Source: Bacillus australimaris
GTDB taxonomy: Bacteria; Bacillota; Bacilli; Bacillales; Bacillaceae
NCBI RefSeq assembly: GCF_001307105.1
Contig: NZ_LGYN01000023.1
Span: forward strand, 372,001-436,000
Reading direction: 5' to 3'
Length of the DNA: 64,000 nt
Both the position numbers and the translations under genes were made by a program. Numbering within the stretch: the first letter of the stretch is position 1; every line of letters starts with the position of its first letter. Under the pieces are notes generated by a model. That model saw only the letters and a list, made by a program, of their open reading frames with translations, ran no database searches and had not been told where the DNA came from. Shown here in pieces: positions 9,962 to 19,985 of the stretch.

Positions 9962-10471
9962 TTAATTATTCATCGTAGTCGACGACGAAGACCTAGACGC
10001 TGCTTCATCAGCCTTCACACAATCAATTGCAACAACGAGCGCAATCATCACAGGCTCCATCTCTTCTTTCAAAATATCAACCTTATAGCTGTCCCCCCAA
10101 GTAAACCATTCCTTCTTCACCTGACCGATCACTTCGCCGTTCTGCAGCACTTGGAAATTCATATCCCACCAGTTACCTTGCACTTCAATTCCTGCGGCAT
10201 CAATTGAATATTTTGCTTTAAAGAACGTAAACTCTTTTTTGATGGTCAATACCTCTTGACCATCAACTTCTACTAAAAACTTCGGTAGAAAGCTAAACAT
10301 TTTCTTCGTAATCACAGCGATTTCATCTCGTTCTGTATTCAGTAAGGTGAACGTCTTCGGCATCTTCATAAAGCTGCCTTCGACCACATACACATCATTC
10401 TCCTGCTGATCTTTTACGGTAAACTTGCCGCTTAGGCTAAATACTTTCTGCTTCATGTATAGCTGTTTCAT
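9962..10471 (-). CDS. yxjI: LURP-one-related (tubby-like fold) protein YxjI
   Basis: 169 residues, beginning MKQLYMKQKVFSLSGKFTVK and continuing with alternating short beta-strand patterns, as in the LURP-one-related / YxjI family, which has a tubby C-terminal-like beta barrel around one helix. The biochemical role of the bacterial members is unknown; a membrane or phospholipid link is suggested by the fold. The ATG follows CGGAGGTCCAT. It heads a two-gene unit with the 168-residue hypothetical protein. A serine/threonine-rich tail ends the protein. Confidence 0.75.
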   Translation of the reverse strand: MKQLYMKQKVFSLSGKFTVKDQQENDVYVVEGSFMKMPKTFTLLNTERDEIAVITKKMFSFLPKFLVEVDGQEVLTIKKEFTFFKAKYSIDAAGIEVQGNWWDMNFQVLQNGEVIGQVKKEWFTWGDSYKVDILKEEMEPVMIALVVAIDCVKADEAASRSSSSTTMNN

Positions 10472-10555
10472 ATGGACCTCCGATTAAGCTAATTAAATTT
10501 ATCAGCCTTTTATCTTTTCTTTCCTTATATCGGATTATACCAAAAAATAGAATGT

Positions 10556-10585
10556 ACAAAAAACCACCTAAATGCAGATGGTTTT
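10556..10585 (-). terminator. Probable terminator downstream of the lantibiotic biosynthesis operon
   Basis: On the minus strand AAAACCA and TGGTTTT form a 7-bp stem with a 12-base loop, followed by further T. It lies 400 bases past lanJ and before yxjI, leaving room for a short transcript tail that includes the open frame at 10804-10980. The rest of 10586-10803 shows nothing I can name. Confidence 0.5.
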
Positions 10586-10803
10586 CGGTTACTGTACTAT
10601 CTGAAGAAATTTATTTTCATATGTTCATAAAGCATTTTCCATTCCTATGATGACGCCTCTAATTTTGAATACTCTTACATGTGAGGAATAAAATTATGTT
10701 CTATTTAGGTTCTAAATTCAAAATGACAATATTAACTTGATTAACCACAACTCAATTTGATGCTCATCAAGTTACTATCCAAATAAATACTATATTAAGA
10801 AAA

Positions 10804-10980
10804 TTAATTCCTAATGAAATATTTATATAGAAGAAGCCCAAAGATTACAGAAATGAGACAACCAATGCCTCTAGATACCCAAATGTTCAAATCTATATTT
10901 TCCAAAATTCGGCTTACAAACGTACCAATACCTGTTGAGAAAAAAATGATTAAAATCCATTTTAAAGTTAAAACGGTTAG
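10804..10980 (-). other. Possible small membrane protein frame after lanJ (no normal start codon)
   Basis: A 58-codon open frame directly follows lanJ on the same strand, 13 bases after its stop. It encodes a hydrophobic stretch (WILIIFFSTGIGTFV), a polar loop (SRILENIDLNIWVS) and a second hydrophobic stretch (IGCLISVIFGLLLYKYF): a two-helix membrane hairpin. An AAGGGGTG ribosome binding site sits just before it, but no ATG, GTG or TTG opens this frame. An ATG at 10960 lies in another frame and would join it if a run of seven T (10940-10946) were one shorter. It may be a frameshifted immunity-type peptide, a sequencing slip, or chance. Confidence 0.3.
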
Positions 10981-10993
10981 TCACCCCTTATAT

Positions 10994-12100
10994 TTAAAGA
11001 CTCATTACACATTTACCAAATCTAGAAGAATCGAAAAAAGAGCGTTGTAAAAAGCCAACAACTTCTTCAAATTGATATTTCTGATCGATAATTACGCTTG
11101 TTCCTGTTCTAATCTGTAGTTGAATTGCTCTTTCTAAATCCTCTTTTGATCCTAGACAATTTCCTACAATAGAAACATTCTTAACAATGCTCATTTCTAA
11201 TGCTCCCCTGATCACAGCCTCAGCATTAATTGGTGTGTCACTTGACAATAGAGGATGTTGATCCCTTATACCACAAGTAACGTAAGTTCCACCGGTTTGC
11301 AAATAATATAATGCATTACCAATATTCATATCAAAAAACGGATCAAAAACATGAGTAATTTTCTGCTTGACGATATTATTTGATGTACTATTAATAGTGT
11401 TACTTGCTAATTCTACTCGGCTAGGATATATTTTTTGTTTTTCTGTATCACTCCACTCTGACGTTGACAAACATATTGGGGTAATACCATATGAAAGTAG
11501 CTGTTGAATAATAAACAGTGATGTATGTGACCTCGCACTAAAGACCAATGGATTCCCACCATTTGTTAATATTCCTGAGCGTTTTATCATAGATGAGGCA
11601 GTTTGAGAGCCCAAAGAAAAACAGGCAGCTTCACTATCACTTAAGCTTTCTGGAACTTTTATAACCTTTTTCTTATGAAGACGCAACCATCCCAGTGATG
11701 CAAAATTAGTTGCTACACCTGGATAAATTCCTTTTTTTCCGCTAAAGGGGTATGAGCAATCAGACATAACACGATCTCCGACATTAAATTCATGCACCTC
11801 CCTGCCGACAGCAACGACTTTTGCGCTAAATTCAGAACCAAAAGGAACAAACAAGCGATCAGAATTCAAGATTGATTTGTAGTTTTCAAGTAATATTGCC
11901 TTATCACGGTAATTGCATGAAAAATCTGTAACTCTTACTAATATATATTCATGATTCTTGGGATTTTCGACATCGAAAAAAGGCTGTTCTAATTCAACAG
12001 CTCCTAACAGTATGTCTATATTTCCAAACTTAACACTTCCTAGCTCTGTATATTCCATCGAATTCTTATTACTTGGATTAACTGCCACTAATGAGCGCAT
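10994..12100 (-). CDS. lanJ: LanJ-type dehydrogenase converting dehydroalanine to D-alanine
   Basis: A 368-residue medium-chain dehydrogenase. The N-terminal GroES-like half has TDFSCNYRDKAILLENY, FGSEFSAKVVAVG and FNVGDRVMSDC; the C-terminal half is a degenerate Rossmann domain around GNPLVFSARSH. It is the last gene of the lantibiotic operon, overlapping lanM2 by 13 bases, as ltnJ is in the lacticin 3147 cluster. LtnJ reduces dehydroalanines in the modified peptides to D-alanine. The AAGGAGGG site before 12100 supports the start. That this copy acts on the two peptides here is inferred from position and family; a generic quinone reductase is the alternative. Confidence 0.8.
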   Translation of the reverse strand: MRSLVAVNPSNKNSMEYTELGSVKFGNIDILLGAVELEQPFFDVENPKNHEYILVRVTDFSCNYRDKAILLENYKSILNSDRLFVPFGSEFSAKVVAVGREVHEFNVGDRVMSDCSYPFSGKKGIYPGVATNFASLGWLRLHKKKVIKVPESLSDSEAACFSLGSQTASSMIKRSGILTNGGNPLVFSARSHTSLFIIQQLLSYGITPICLSTSEWSDTEKQKIYPSRVELASNTINSTSNNIVKQKITHVFDPFFDMNIGNALYYLQTGGTYVTCGIRDQHPLLSSDTPINAEAVIRGALEMSIVKNVSIVGNCLGSKEDLERAIQLQIRTGTSVIIDQKYQFEEVVGFLQRSFFDSSRFGKCVMSL

Positions 12101-14871
12101 TCTATACCCTCCTTAATATTTCGTTGGTATGAAACAGAGCTTAGATTAAGCGGAAACCAAGCCGAATCACCATTGTTATATTTCTTTAACAAGAGAGCAG
12201 AATCAGCAACTCCACTCCAACCAAGAAAGTACCCTAAAAGATAGTCTCTATTCTTTTCACCAGTGTAAAAACCTTGATTATTAGCTAATTTTAAGACATT
12301 TTCCCAATACTGATTTGCAAAAGATAAATACATTGCATCTCCAGAAACATCATATGAAAATAGTAGAGATTGGAGTACTCCAGCAGCTCCATGACAAATT
12401 GACAAATCCACCGGCCCATCTTCTGGTAAAATCATTGATTTCTTAGCTAAACCATAAAGGTTTATTTGTTCGTCTAGTACTTTTGCCATCTCAGAGAGAA
12501 CCATTAATAAACCAGCATTTCCGTTACACCAGCCTACATTATTAATATTTTTCGGAAAAGTTATCTGTAATGCCTTTTTAAATAATTTCTTACATCTTAA
12601 AGTATTATTTAATGCATAAGCTAGTCTAAATTGCGCCCATATTACTCCTAAATTACCATGAGCTAGTCCATCAGTATTTAATATATTCGTTTCAAGAATT
12701 TTATCTTCTAGTTTTTTTAGAACCTGATTAGGTGTATCTGAAAATGAAGCCAACGTAAGACCTATACCTACCGGTCCTACAAATACATCACCACTCGAAG
12801 TTTCTTCAAATTGAATCTGAGACACAACTTGCTCTATCCTTCTTACCCTATCCCTATTATGATTAAGTATGAAATCTATAGAACAATACCCTGAAATTAT
12901 TGATTCCTGCGAAGTATTTAATTGTGGAAAAAAAGCATTACTAAGTGATTTTAAACCTCGTTTACCTTGATCATAAATAACAGAGTACTTAGAATCATTA
13001 GTTATTATTTCATAATTAGCGAGGTGATCCAAAAGGAATAGAATCCCCCCCGTATCATGTAGTGAAATAAGAGTATTGGATTCATAGGATATAGGGACAT
13101 TCCCATACACTCCTCCGATCCATCCACTTTCAGGATTATCCGATTCAGTAGTAATTGATAAAGAAATAATTAATTCAATTAAAGGATTAGGGTTATTATT
13201 TGTCATTTTTCTTAATACATCTAAAAAGAAAGGAGATTGATAACCCACATGCTCTACTTTACTGTGCTCTGCCTCATGTATTCTAATCTCGGAATATCCC
13301 TCTGCAATTAAGCGTTTATCAAGTAATAACCTTTTTTGTGAAAGCTTCTCTAATCGTCTTATTAAATTACTTTTCGGTGACACATCAAATACTTCATTTG
13401 AAATAAAATCCCCTGAATATAGACGTGTATCATTTGTATTTAAGGAAAAATACGGTATATCTCCAGTTTTTAATGAACGGATTTCTTCTTCTAATATACT
13501 TTTGGCTGTTTCAGAGTCTCTAATCAATTTAGAAGGCTTAAGATATTTCAACACTTGATTCATTGTGACATCGTCAACTAAATTTTCCGGAAATAAACAT
13601 GCATCGAGCATAAAGTAATACTGAACAGTAGGTCTATTAATTACTCTTATTAAACATTCAATATCATTAATTAATGAATAAATATGCTCTCGTTTCTCCA
13701 TCATCTGTTTATATCCATCTGAATAACCACTGAGAAAATTTTCTTGAAATGGAAGTGGATCAGGAGCTTTATTACTAGTCATCGTGATGGGTACAGTCGT
13801 TCGATTAATAGTTATGTTTTCCTTTGCTATGTCTATAGCATCCGTTTCTTGGTTTTTAAATGTAAAAACCATTTCATTAGTTTTCTGTGGGTAGGGCGTA
13901 TTAATAGCTCCAATCAATACATTACGCGGAATTGTAATCAGTTTAGCGGGAATGATTGATGTAGCAGCTATCGAATAGGAAAGTGTTTCTTCCATTAACT
14001 CCTTGAGTAAATGACCTGACCGATCATATGCCGGTTGTAGACTAGTCTCTAAATCGACAAAATAAGGATATACTCCATTAAAAATGATATTTTCATCATG
14101 TAGATCTGTTGCTCCTAGACAAGTAAACACTGCTGCACATAAACCAAGATTATAATAAGCATCAGAGGCCTCTGTTTCACTTATAGGTGTATGTTGCACA
14201 AACTCCTGCCAACCATAATCACCCTGATTCACAGTTTGTGCAACTGGCGAGTTGTTCTTTAAAGAATCGAATTCCAAAACATCAGAAAAAAGTCTATCGA
14301 TTAAAATATCAATCTCTAAAGAACGAGGCTTATATAAAATTTTTTTAGACGGCTCAAATTCAATGCAAAGAACTACTTTCGAACCATTGTGAGGATCAGA
14401 TTCAAGAGGCATAATAGATTGTATTCTTGATCCTTTGCTAATTAAACCTTCTGATAAAAGTAAATAAGCATCTCTGCTAAAATTGCCACACACATCTTCT
14501 ATAAATGAACAAGTATTAATCACTGATTGTGTAACCATTTTTCTTAAACAGTCATATTTTGCAAACCATTTACTAATAAGTTCTTTATCGATGGTATTGA
14601 CATATCGATCAAATATTTTTGATGATAGAGGATCAGCAGGATAAGATAGACTTTCTCGATATTTATGAAATTCATATACAAAGGTTTTTTGACAAAGTCT
14701 CCACACATGATATTCCAATAATGTATGTAAACAGTCCGAAGCTGCTATCTCAGTATGTGAAACTACATCTTGCGAGGAAAGAAGTTCTTTTATCTTGTTA
14801 TTAGTATATTTTATTTCGTCCGCAAACAGGCTCTCCACAGCATGAGCCAGTTTATCTGCTACCAATTGCAT
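12088..14871 (-). CDS. lanM2: Class II lanthionine synthetase for the beta peptide
   Basis: A 927-residue LanM. The ATG at 14871 is chosen because AAGGGGAG lies upstream; an earlier in-frame ATG at 14925 would extend it further into lanT. The N-terminal dehydratase domain shows GATDLHDENIIFNGVYPYFV and DLETSLQP. The C-terminal cyclase domain has the zinc ligands in WCNGNAG (about residue 780) and ICHGAAG (about 822). It phosphorylates and eliminates Ser/Thr and adds Cys to form (methyl)lanthionine. By position (after lanT, before lanJ) it corresponds to LtnM2, which modifies the beta peptide of lacticin 3147. The pairing is inferred from gene order. Confidence 0.92.
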   Translation of the reverse strand: MQLVADKLAHAVESLFADEIKYTNNKIKELLSSQDVVSHTEIAASDCLHTLLEYHVWRLCQKTFVYEFHKYRESLSYPADPLSSKIFDRYVNTIDKELISKWFAKYDCLRKMVTQSVINTCSFIEDVCGNFSRDAYLLLSEGLISKGSRIQSIMPLESDPHNGSKVVLCIEFEPSKKILYKPRSLEIDILIDRLFSDVLEFDSLKNNSPVAQTVNQGDYGWQEFVQHTPISETEASDAYYNLGLCAAVFTCLGATDLHDENIIFNGVYPYFVDLETSLQPAYDRSGHLLKELMEETLSYSIAATSIIPAKLITIPRNVLIGAINTPYPQKTNEMVFTFKNQETDAIDIAKENITINRTTVPITMTSNKAPDPLPFQENFLSGYSDGYKQMMEKREHIYSLINDIECLIRVINRPTVQYYFMLDACLFPENLVDDVTMNQVLKYLKPSKLIRDSETAKSILEEEIRSLKTGDIPYFSLNTNDTRLYSGDFISNEVFDVSPKSNLIRRLEKLSQKRLLLDKRLIAEGYSEIRIHEAEHSKVEHVGYQSPFFLDVLRKMTNNNPNPLIELIISLSITTESDNPESGWIGGVYGNVPISYESNTLISLHDTGGILFLLDHLANYEIITNDSKYSVIYDQGKRGLKSLSNAFFPQLNTSQESIISGYCSIDFILNHNRDRVRRIEQVVSQIQFEETSSGDVFVGPVGIGLTLASFSDTPNQVLKKLEDKILETNILNTDGLAHGNLGVIWAQFRLAYALNNTLRCKKLFKKALQITFPKNINNVGWCNGNAGLLMVLSEMAKVLDEQINLYGLAKKSMILPEDGPVDLSICHGAAGVLQSLLFSYDVSGDAMYLSFANQYWENVLKLANNQGFYTGEKNRDYLLGYFLGWSGVADSALLLKKYNNGDSAWFPLNLSSVSYQRNIKEGIECAH

Positions 14872-17032
14872 TTTCAATTCTCCCCTTTTCAATCTCAGCT
14901 CCAAACAATTTTGCATACAAGCCATCTTTTTTAATTAATTCTTCATGAGATCCAATTTGTACGATACTCCCATTTTCAAGAACTACAATACGATCAGCAT
15001 TCAGGATCGTTTCTAAGCGATGTGCTATAACAACTTTTGTACAATCAAGTTTTGATAATGAATTATAAACATGGGATTGTGAAATATTATCCAGTGAAGA
15101 AGTCGCTTCATCCATTATCAGTAATTTAGGTTTTTGTAGTAAAACTCTCGCTATATGAATACGTTGTCTCTGTCCCCCAGAAAGGTTTGCTCCCGTTTCT
15201 GATATAACTGTATTATAATTCATGGGAAAATCATTAATAAATTTCATGAAATCCAACGAATTACAAAATTCCTGTATTTCGACTTTTGTTTGCTTGGTAC
15301 CAAGTTTGAGATTTTCCATGATAGTTCGATTATGCAAATGTGCTTCTTGAGGAATATAACTAATAGATTCTCTTAATTTATCGAGATTATATTGATGATA
15401 TTCGACTCCTCCAAAATAAATAGAACCACTAGTAGGTTCGAATAAACTACCTATTACCTTTCCCAGTGTAGTCTTCCCAGAACCAGATAAACCAACAAGA
15501 GCTATTGTTTCACCATCAGAGATATCTAAATTAATGTTATTAATGGCCGAAATACTATCAGAAGTATAACTAAAACTAAGATTTTTAATGGATATTGATC
15601 CAGAATCCAATTCCTTAGAATACCCCTGTGAATATTCTACAGGATATTCGAATATATCTTCAGCTAGAACAATATACCTTATTGCTACCAGTGCTTCCGA
15701 TACAATTGTAAATACTGAATTTACATAGACAAACAACAATGCCACTATCGACTGAACCGCTATTGCTTGCCCTAGGGTCATAAGTCCCAACTCTGCCATA
15801 TATATACATGTAACAAGAAAAATTAAAGGAGCAAACACTTGTATTCCAGATAAAATTGATCCTATAATTCCTTGTTGGATACGCATTCTATGGCTTGTTG
15901 CATTTAAGAACTTTTTAAAACGCTGTTCCCAGTCATTTATATAAGACTGAACATAACCACCCAGTTTTACGCTATTTATAGACACTATGGCATCTAACTG
16001 TATGCTTTGTGCATTAGTTCCTTCATGCAGTTCTTTATCTGTTGCAGAATTTACATAGGATTGAGTAATAATTAAAAAGGTAAATGTAAACAAAGTTAAC
16101 AATAGTACCATTAATCCCAGCAATGGTGATACCCAAAAAATATAGATTAATATTGACACACCACTCACCAGATCAAGACATGCTTGTACAAGTGTTGTCC
16201 CCAAAACATCTTGTATTCGTGTAAGGGAGTTGAGTCTATAAATAATTTCACCAGGCGCCCGCACCGTAAAATATTTTGCTGGGAGTGATAAAACACGTGT
16301 AAAAGCACTACTTAGAAGGTGCCAACTAAAACGATAAATTATCTTTATCGAGAAGTAAGTTCTGAGATAGTTTAAAATCACCATAATAATTAATGCTATG
16401 ATTAGAGATCCCAGTATTGCAGCAAAAGAATTAGCATCATCAAATCTATTGTCAATTAAAAACTGTGTAAATATGGGGATCGTTAATGTTATTCCAACTA
16501 AAATAATACTCATTAAAGCTATCTTTAAATATAGACTTATCATATTAGCTGGCCATATATATTTCTTTTTCCACTTGCTAATATTTCTGACACTTCGTTT
16601 CTTGAAATCTATCCCTGGTTCAGCAATTAATACATACTCTTGGAAGTTTTCTAGAAACTCTTGATGGGTTATTTTTATCCGGCCAATAGAAGGATCCATT
16701 ATTATTACTTCGTGTTCATTATATGATTCAACACATACAAAATGATATCCTTTCCAAAAGGCTATGAATGGATTTGTTATTAACTTTAGTGCCCTCGAAT
16801 CTTTAATTCGATAAGTTTTAGCATTCATTCCAAAATGAGAGAGCAATTTTTTTAGTTGTTGGAATCCTAAACCGTCTCTCCCAGGCTCTTTGATTTGTCT
16901 GAGCTCTGAAAGTGATATTTGATAATTATAAGCATCCAGAATAGTTTTAACACAACATAGCCCACATTCCGACTGTGCTAATTGTAAGGTTGGTGTAAGT
17001 TTTCTTTTTATAACTTTAGAAAATATTTTCAT
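14852..17032 (-). CDS. lanT: LanT bifunctional peptidase/ABC exporter
   Basis: A 726-residue peptidase-containing ABC transporter. The C39 peptidase domain (residues 1-140) has Cys23 in QSECGLCC, His97 in GYHFVC and Asp113 in MDPS. Several membrane segments follow, then an ABC domain with Walker A GLSGSGKTT (about 513), signature NLSGGQRQR (about 614) and Walker B LLIMDEATSSLD. It cuts precursors after double-Gly-type sites and exports them. The ATG at 17032 lies one base after the lanM1 stop with no good ribosome binding site, suggesting translational coupling; a TTG at 17044 is an alternative. The 3' end overlaps lanM2 by 20 bases. Confidence 0.93.
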   Translation of the reverse strand: MKIFSKVIKRKLTPTLQLAQSECGLCCVKTILDAYNYQISLSELRQIKEPGRDGLGFQQLKKLLSHFGMNAKTYRIKDSRALKLITNPFIAFWKGYHFVCVESYNEHEVIIMDPSIGRIKITHQEFLENFQEYVLIAEPGIDFKKRSVRNISKWKKKYIWPANMISLYLKIALMSIILVGITLTIPIFTQFLIDNRFDDANSFAAILGSLIIALIIMVILNYLRTYFSIKIIYRFSWHLLSSAFTRVLSLPAKYFTVRAPGEIIYRLNSLTRIQDVLGTTLVQACLDLVSGVSILIYIFWVSPLLGLMVLLLTLFTFTFLIITQSYVNSATDKELHEGTNAQSIQLDAIVSINSVKLGGYVQSYINDWEQRFKKFLNATSHRMRIQQGIIGSILSGIQVFAPLIFLVTCIYMAELGLMTLGQAIAVQSIVALLFVYVNSVFTIVSEALVAIRYIVLAEDIFEYPVEYSQGYSKELDSGSISIKNLSFSYTSDSISAINNINLDISDGETIALVGLSGSGKTTLGKVIGSLFEPTSGSIYFGGVEYHQYNLDKLRESISYIPQEAHLHNRTIMENLKLGTKQTKVEIQEFCNSLDFMKFINDFPMNYNTVISETGANLSGGQRQRIHIARVLLQKPKLLIMDEATSSLDNISQSHVYNSLSKLDCTKVVIAHRLETILNADRIVVLENGSIVQIGSHEELIKKDGLYAKLFGAEIEKGRIENAIGSR

Positions 17033-17033
17033 G

Positions 17034-19967
17034 TTAAATATCAAGCGTTAACGGGGAAATTTTAATTTCAGGATTAATATATTTACAAAGATGTAACAGC
17101 GCTCCTGATTGACCCGCCATCAATCCTGGGCTTAACGGATAGCGGCCTTTCCCGTTCTTATAGTAATCAAAGATAAATTCTGGAGAGCAGAAAGTTGAAT
17201 TTATCTCTAAAAGAATTTCAGCTGTTTCTTCTGGGAACGATTCACTCACATATTGAAGTGCCTCTACTATTCCTAGACTTCCATGACAAAGCACCGGAAT
17301 ACGTGAAATAGATATCCTTTTCAACTGTTCAATTATATTTAGCACTGATTCCCTAGGTAAAACCCCTGATTTATATGCTTCGTGATAGGCTATTAGTATT
17401 CCCGCTAATCCATTGCACCAAGATGACGACACATGCTCCTCTTTGCCTCCATCTTTATAAGTTTCTATGATACCGCCGTCATTGATGTACTTGTTACAGA
17501 TAATCGAATCAATTTCTTGAATTACTCTTTTTATTTCGCTTTTTTCTTGATTTTGGTTAACTACAGCAAAAAACCAAAGTAATTGACTATATCCATGGGC
17601 CAGCCCCGATGTCGTTTTAGCATCATTAACATTAATTTTTGAATATGCATTTGAGATACATTTATCGATCATATCATTGCTTAATTTGAAATCTTTCTGC
17701 ATATGGTATCTCATAACAATTGAACCACTTTTTCCTGTAATCATATCAAAAAAGTTATTATCTTCCACGTCTAAAGAGTGATGCAATATTGGCCAGGAAT
17801 TAACAGCTACATCTTTCCACTTTTTGTTCCCAATGACATCCCCTGCTGCATACAATGTCCACAGTAATCCTGATACTCCAGAGAATGCACCAATCCCAGA
17901 CAGTAAAAGATTTCTAAGTTCATAATTTTTTCCTTCAAGGATTTCTGCAGATTTCTCAAAAACATCATAAGAGACTTTTAGTGCAGCATCGTTCGATAAA
18001 ATTTTACCTGCCACTGCTAACGCAAGTGCAGGACCAACTCTTCCACTATATAAATCATACCCTAGAACTCCTGGAGTCCAACCTTGGCTCCCAAACCTTG
18101 CAACAGGACCAATCCACGTCTTAGGCAAATGTTCATATCGGTCATCCAAAAGAGTTGTGGTTAATGAGTTGGTAAACCAAGAAATTATTTCTCTATTTTT
18201 CAAAGTATCTTTATTTCTTGCTATGTCGAGTTCTTTGTGCCTTTCTTTCTCAATAAATTTAGTTTCTTCTATATTGATATTTCCATCAACATGTGGATCT
18301 GCTAATTTAGCAACAAATGCTAATCTTATTAGCTTAATTTGTTTATTTAATTCATCTTTCGTAAGGTTCTCCATCTTTGAAATGAACTCGGATTTGGGAC
18401 TTATTGCAATAGAAGATACAACATTATTTCCACACGATACCTCTGTCCCTTGAAAATCGATAGAAAAGTATGGGATATCACCATTCCATATTTGTTTACA
18501 TTCAGATATAACCAGATTGACATCACTGGTCATACTCAATATACCTAGGCGTGATAATAAAGCATGTGCTGTATCCATATTTCTGGATGGCTCCGCATCT
18601 GTTAAGATACGCAAAAGCTGCTCATATCTATATGTCATATTATGTATATAGCGAAGCTTAGTGTTACTAAATGACTTTAAAACTGATTTAATAAACAACT
18701 CTTTTTGACGCAAAATATCCATAAAAAAATTTGAGAAACCGTCAATAATTTGGTCACATCTTTCATGAATCACTGCTTCTAAATTGGAATCAGTAGATAG
18801 GTCATTATCAACAGTTTGTTTTTTCCAGACAACTTTTATATTTGAAGAAAAGCCATCTTTGATATCAAAAGTTCTAAAAGGACTTACACTATTTTGATCA
18901 CGAATACCGGTGAAGCCAACATCAACTGTGCCATTACTTGATTTTTTACCCAATGATATTGGAAGTACTCCTGTGCCATATACAGATTTTTCTAATGCTC
19001 GATACGCACTTCTTTTAGATTCAGGGATTCCAGTTCTAATGCGAGATGGGTGAAATAAAGTTTCTAAATCTATTGGAAGTGGCCCCTCATTTGTCCATAA
19101 AATATTACTATAGTGCATATCAGAGGCATTTAATAAATACATAAGACATGCTAATCTACCAGCTTGAAACATATCCTTCTTTTCTTGGTTGATTTCTCCG
19201 AACGATGTAAATCCATAACTACCAAAATCAACAACAGTTATAGAAGGCATTTTTTGAGATATGAATTGGTTTATTTCTCGAATGAAATTTGAATACCCTA
19301 GTTCCCCGGAAACTGATCGTGGTTTAAAAACCAGCTTTTCACCTTGTTCAAAGGTAATAATAGACACTGATGACCCATTATTATGTGTGTCTCCACCAGT
19401 CTCTACAGAAACAATACGACTGCTGCTTGAAATCTTGAATGTCTTTTCTATTTCTAAACGATGCTTTTGAGTCAAATGAATAGTATTTTTCAGTGCAATT
19501 GCTCTATTCTCTAATAAATTATTGCACCTTCCCCATATAACCGGATAAATACCCGCAAATTCTTTAAATTTTGTATCCATTAAATTTTGGGTATAATTAT
19601 CGTACATACTTTTTGAATTCATAGAACCCCTAGGTAATTTTTTAATTTGTTCAGCAAAACATCTAATTAGATAGGAGAAAGCTATCTGTGAGAATAGCTC
19701 ACAGATAACTTTTTTGAAAGATTGCGGCTCAACAAGATGCTTGTCCATCTTCGAGTCCCATACTTTATCCAAGATGTTCTTCGCAATCATCCTACAGGGG
19801 TTATGATAGGGATATAGTTCCCGGTCCTTAAAAGTTTCCATATTCCTCATATGATCCGATGAATGTACAGATAAATTATCAGCAACATACTTTAGAATTG
19901 GCACTATGTGCTTATCGAAATCTGACTTTTCAAGTTCCGGGTATAACTTCTTCCTATAAATAACCAT
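17034..19967 (-). CDS. lanM1: Class II lanthionine synthetase for the alpha peptide
   Basis: A 977-residue LanM. The dehydratase domain shows TFEQGEKLVFKPRSVSGE, NASDMHYSNILWTNEG and PIDLETLFHPS. The cyclase domain has zinc ligands in WCNGLAG (about residue 848) and LCHGSLG (about 892). It follows the two precursor genes directly; the start is preceded by AAAGGAGAG. In the lacticin 3147 operon (A1-A2-M1-T-M2-J) the gene at this place, LtnM1, modifies the alpha peptide, so the same role is inferred. Its sequence differs widely from lanM2, as usual for two-peptide systems in which each synthetase serves one precursor. Confidence 0.92.
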   Translation of the reverse strand: MVIYRKKLYPELEKSDFDKHIVPILKYVADNLSVHSSDHMRNMETFKDRELYPYHNPCRMIAKNILDKVWDSKMDKHLVEPQSFKKVICELFSQIAFSYLIRCFAEQIKKLPRGSMNSKSMYDNYTQNLMDTKFKEFAGIYPVIWGRCNNLLENRAIALKNTIHLTQKHRLEIEKTFKISSSSRIVSVETGGDTHNNGSSVSIITFEQGEKLVFKPRSVSGELGYSNFIREINQFISQKMPSITVVDFGSYGFTSFGEINQEKKDMFQAGRLACLMYLLNASDMHYSNILWTNEGPLPIDLETLFHPSRIRTGIPESKRSAYRALEKSVYGTGVLPISLGKKSSNGTVDVGFTGIRDQNSVSPFRTFDIKDGFSSNIKVVWKKQTVDNDLSTDSNLEAVIHERCDQIIDGFSNFFMDILRQKELFIKSVLKSFSNTKLRYIHNMTYRYEQLLRILTDAEPSRNMDTAHALLSRLGILSMTSDVNLVISECKQIWNGDIPYFSIDFQGTEVSCGNNVVSSIAISPKSEFISKMENLTKDELNKQIKLIRLAFVAKLADPHVDGNINIEETKFIEKERHKELDIARNKDTLKNREIISWFTNSLTTTLLDDRYEHLPKTWIGPVARFGSQGWTPGVLGYDLYSGRVGPALALAVAGKILSNDAALKVSYDVFEKSAEILEGKNYELRNLLLSGIGAFSGVSGLLWTLYAAGDVIGNKKWKDVAVNSWPILHHSLDVEDNNFFDMITGKSGSIVMRYHMQKDFKLSNDMIDKCISNAYSKINVNDAKTTSGLAHGYSQLLWFFAVVNQNQEKSEIKRVIQEIDSIICNKYINDGGIIETYKDGGKEEHVSSSWCNGLAGILIAYHEAYKSGVLPRESVLNIIEQLKRISISRIPVLCHGSLGIVEALQYVSESFPEETAEILLEINSTFCSPEFIFDYYKNGKGRYPLSPGLMAGQSGALLHLCKYINPEIKISPLTLDI

Positions 19968-19985
19968 AATTGTTTTATCTCTCCT

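Noticed and set aside
9926-10207. Plus-strand arginine-rich frame
   Set aside because: Antisense to yxjI and the neighbouring gene; its Arg- and His-rich content arises from the opposite strand.
10814-11050. Plus-strand frame of 78 codons after the lantibiotic genes
   Set aside because: No ribosome binding site, antisense to lanJ's end and to the better membrane-hairpin frame.
10994-12100. Reading lanJ as an ordinary quinone oxidoreductase
   Set aside because: Its overlap with lanM2 and its place in an A1-A2-M1-T-M2-J operon make a LtnJ-type role more likely, although family alone would not decide.
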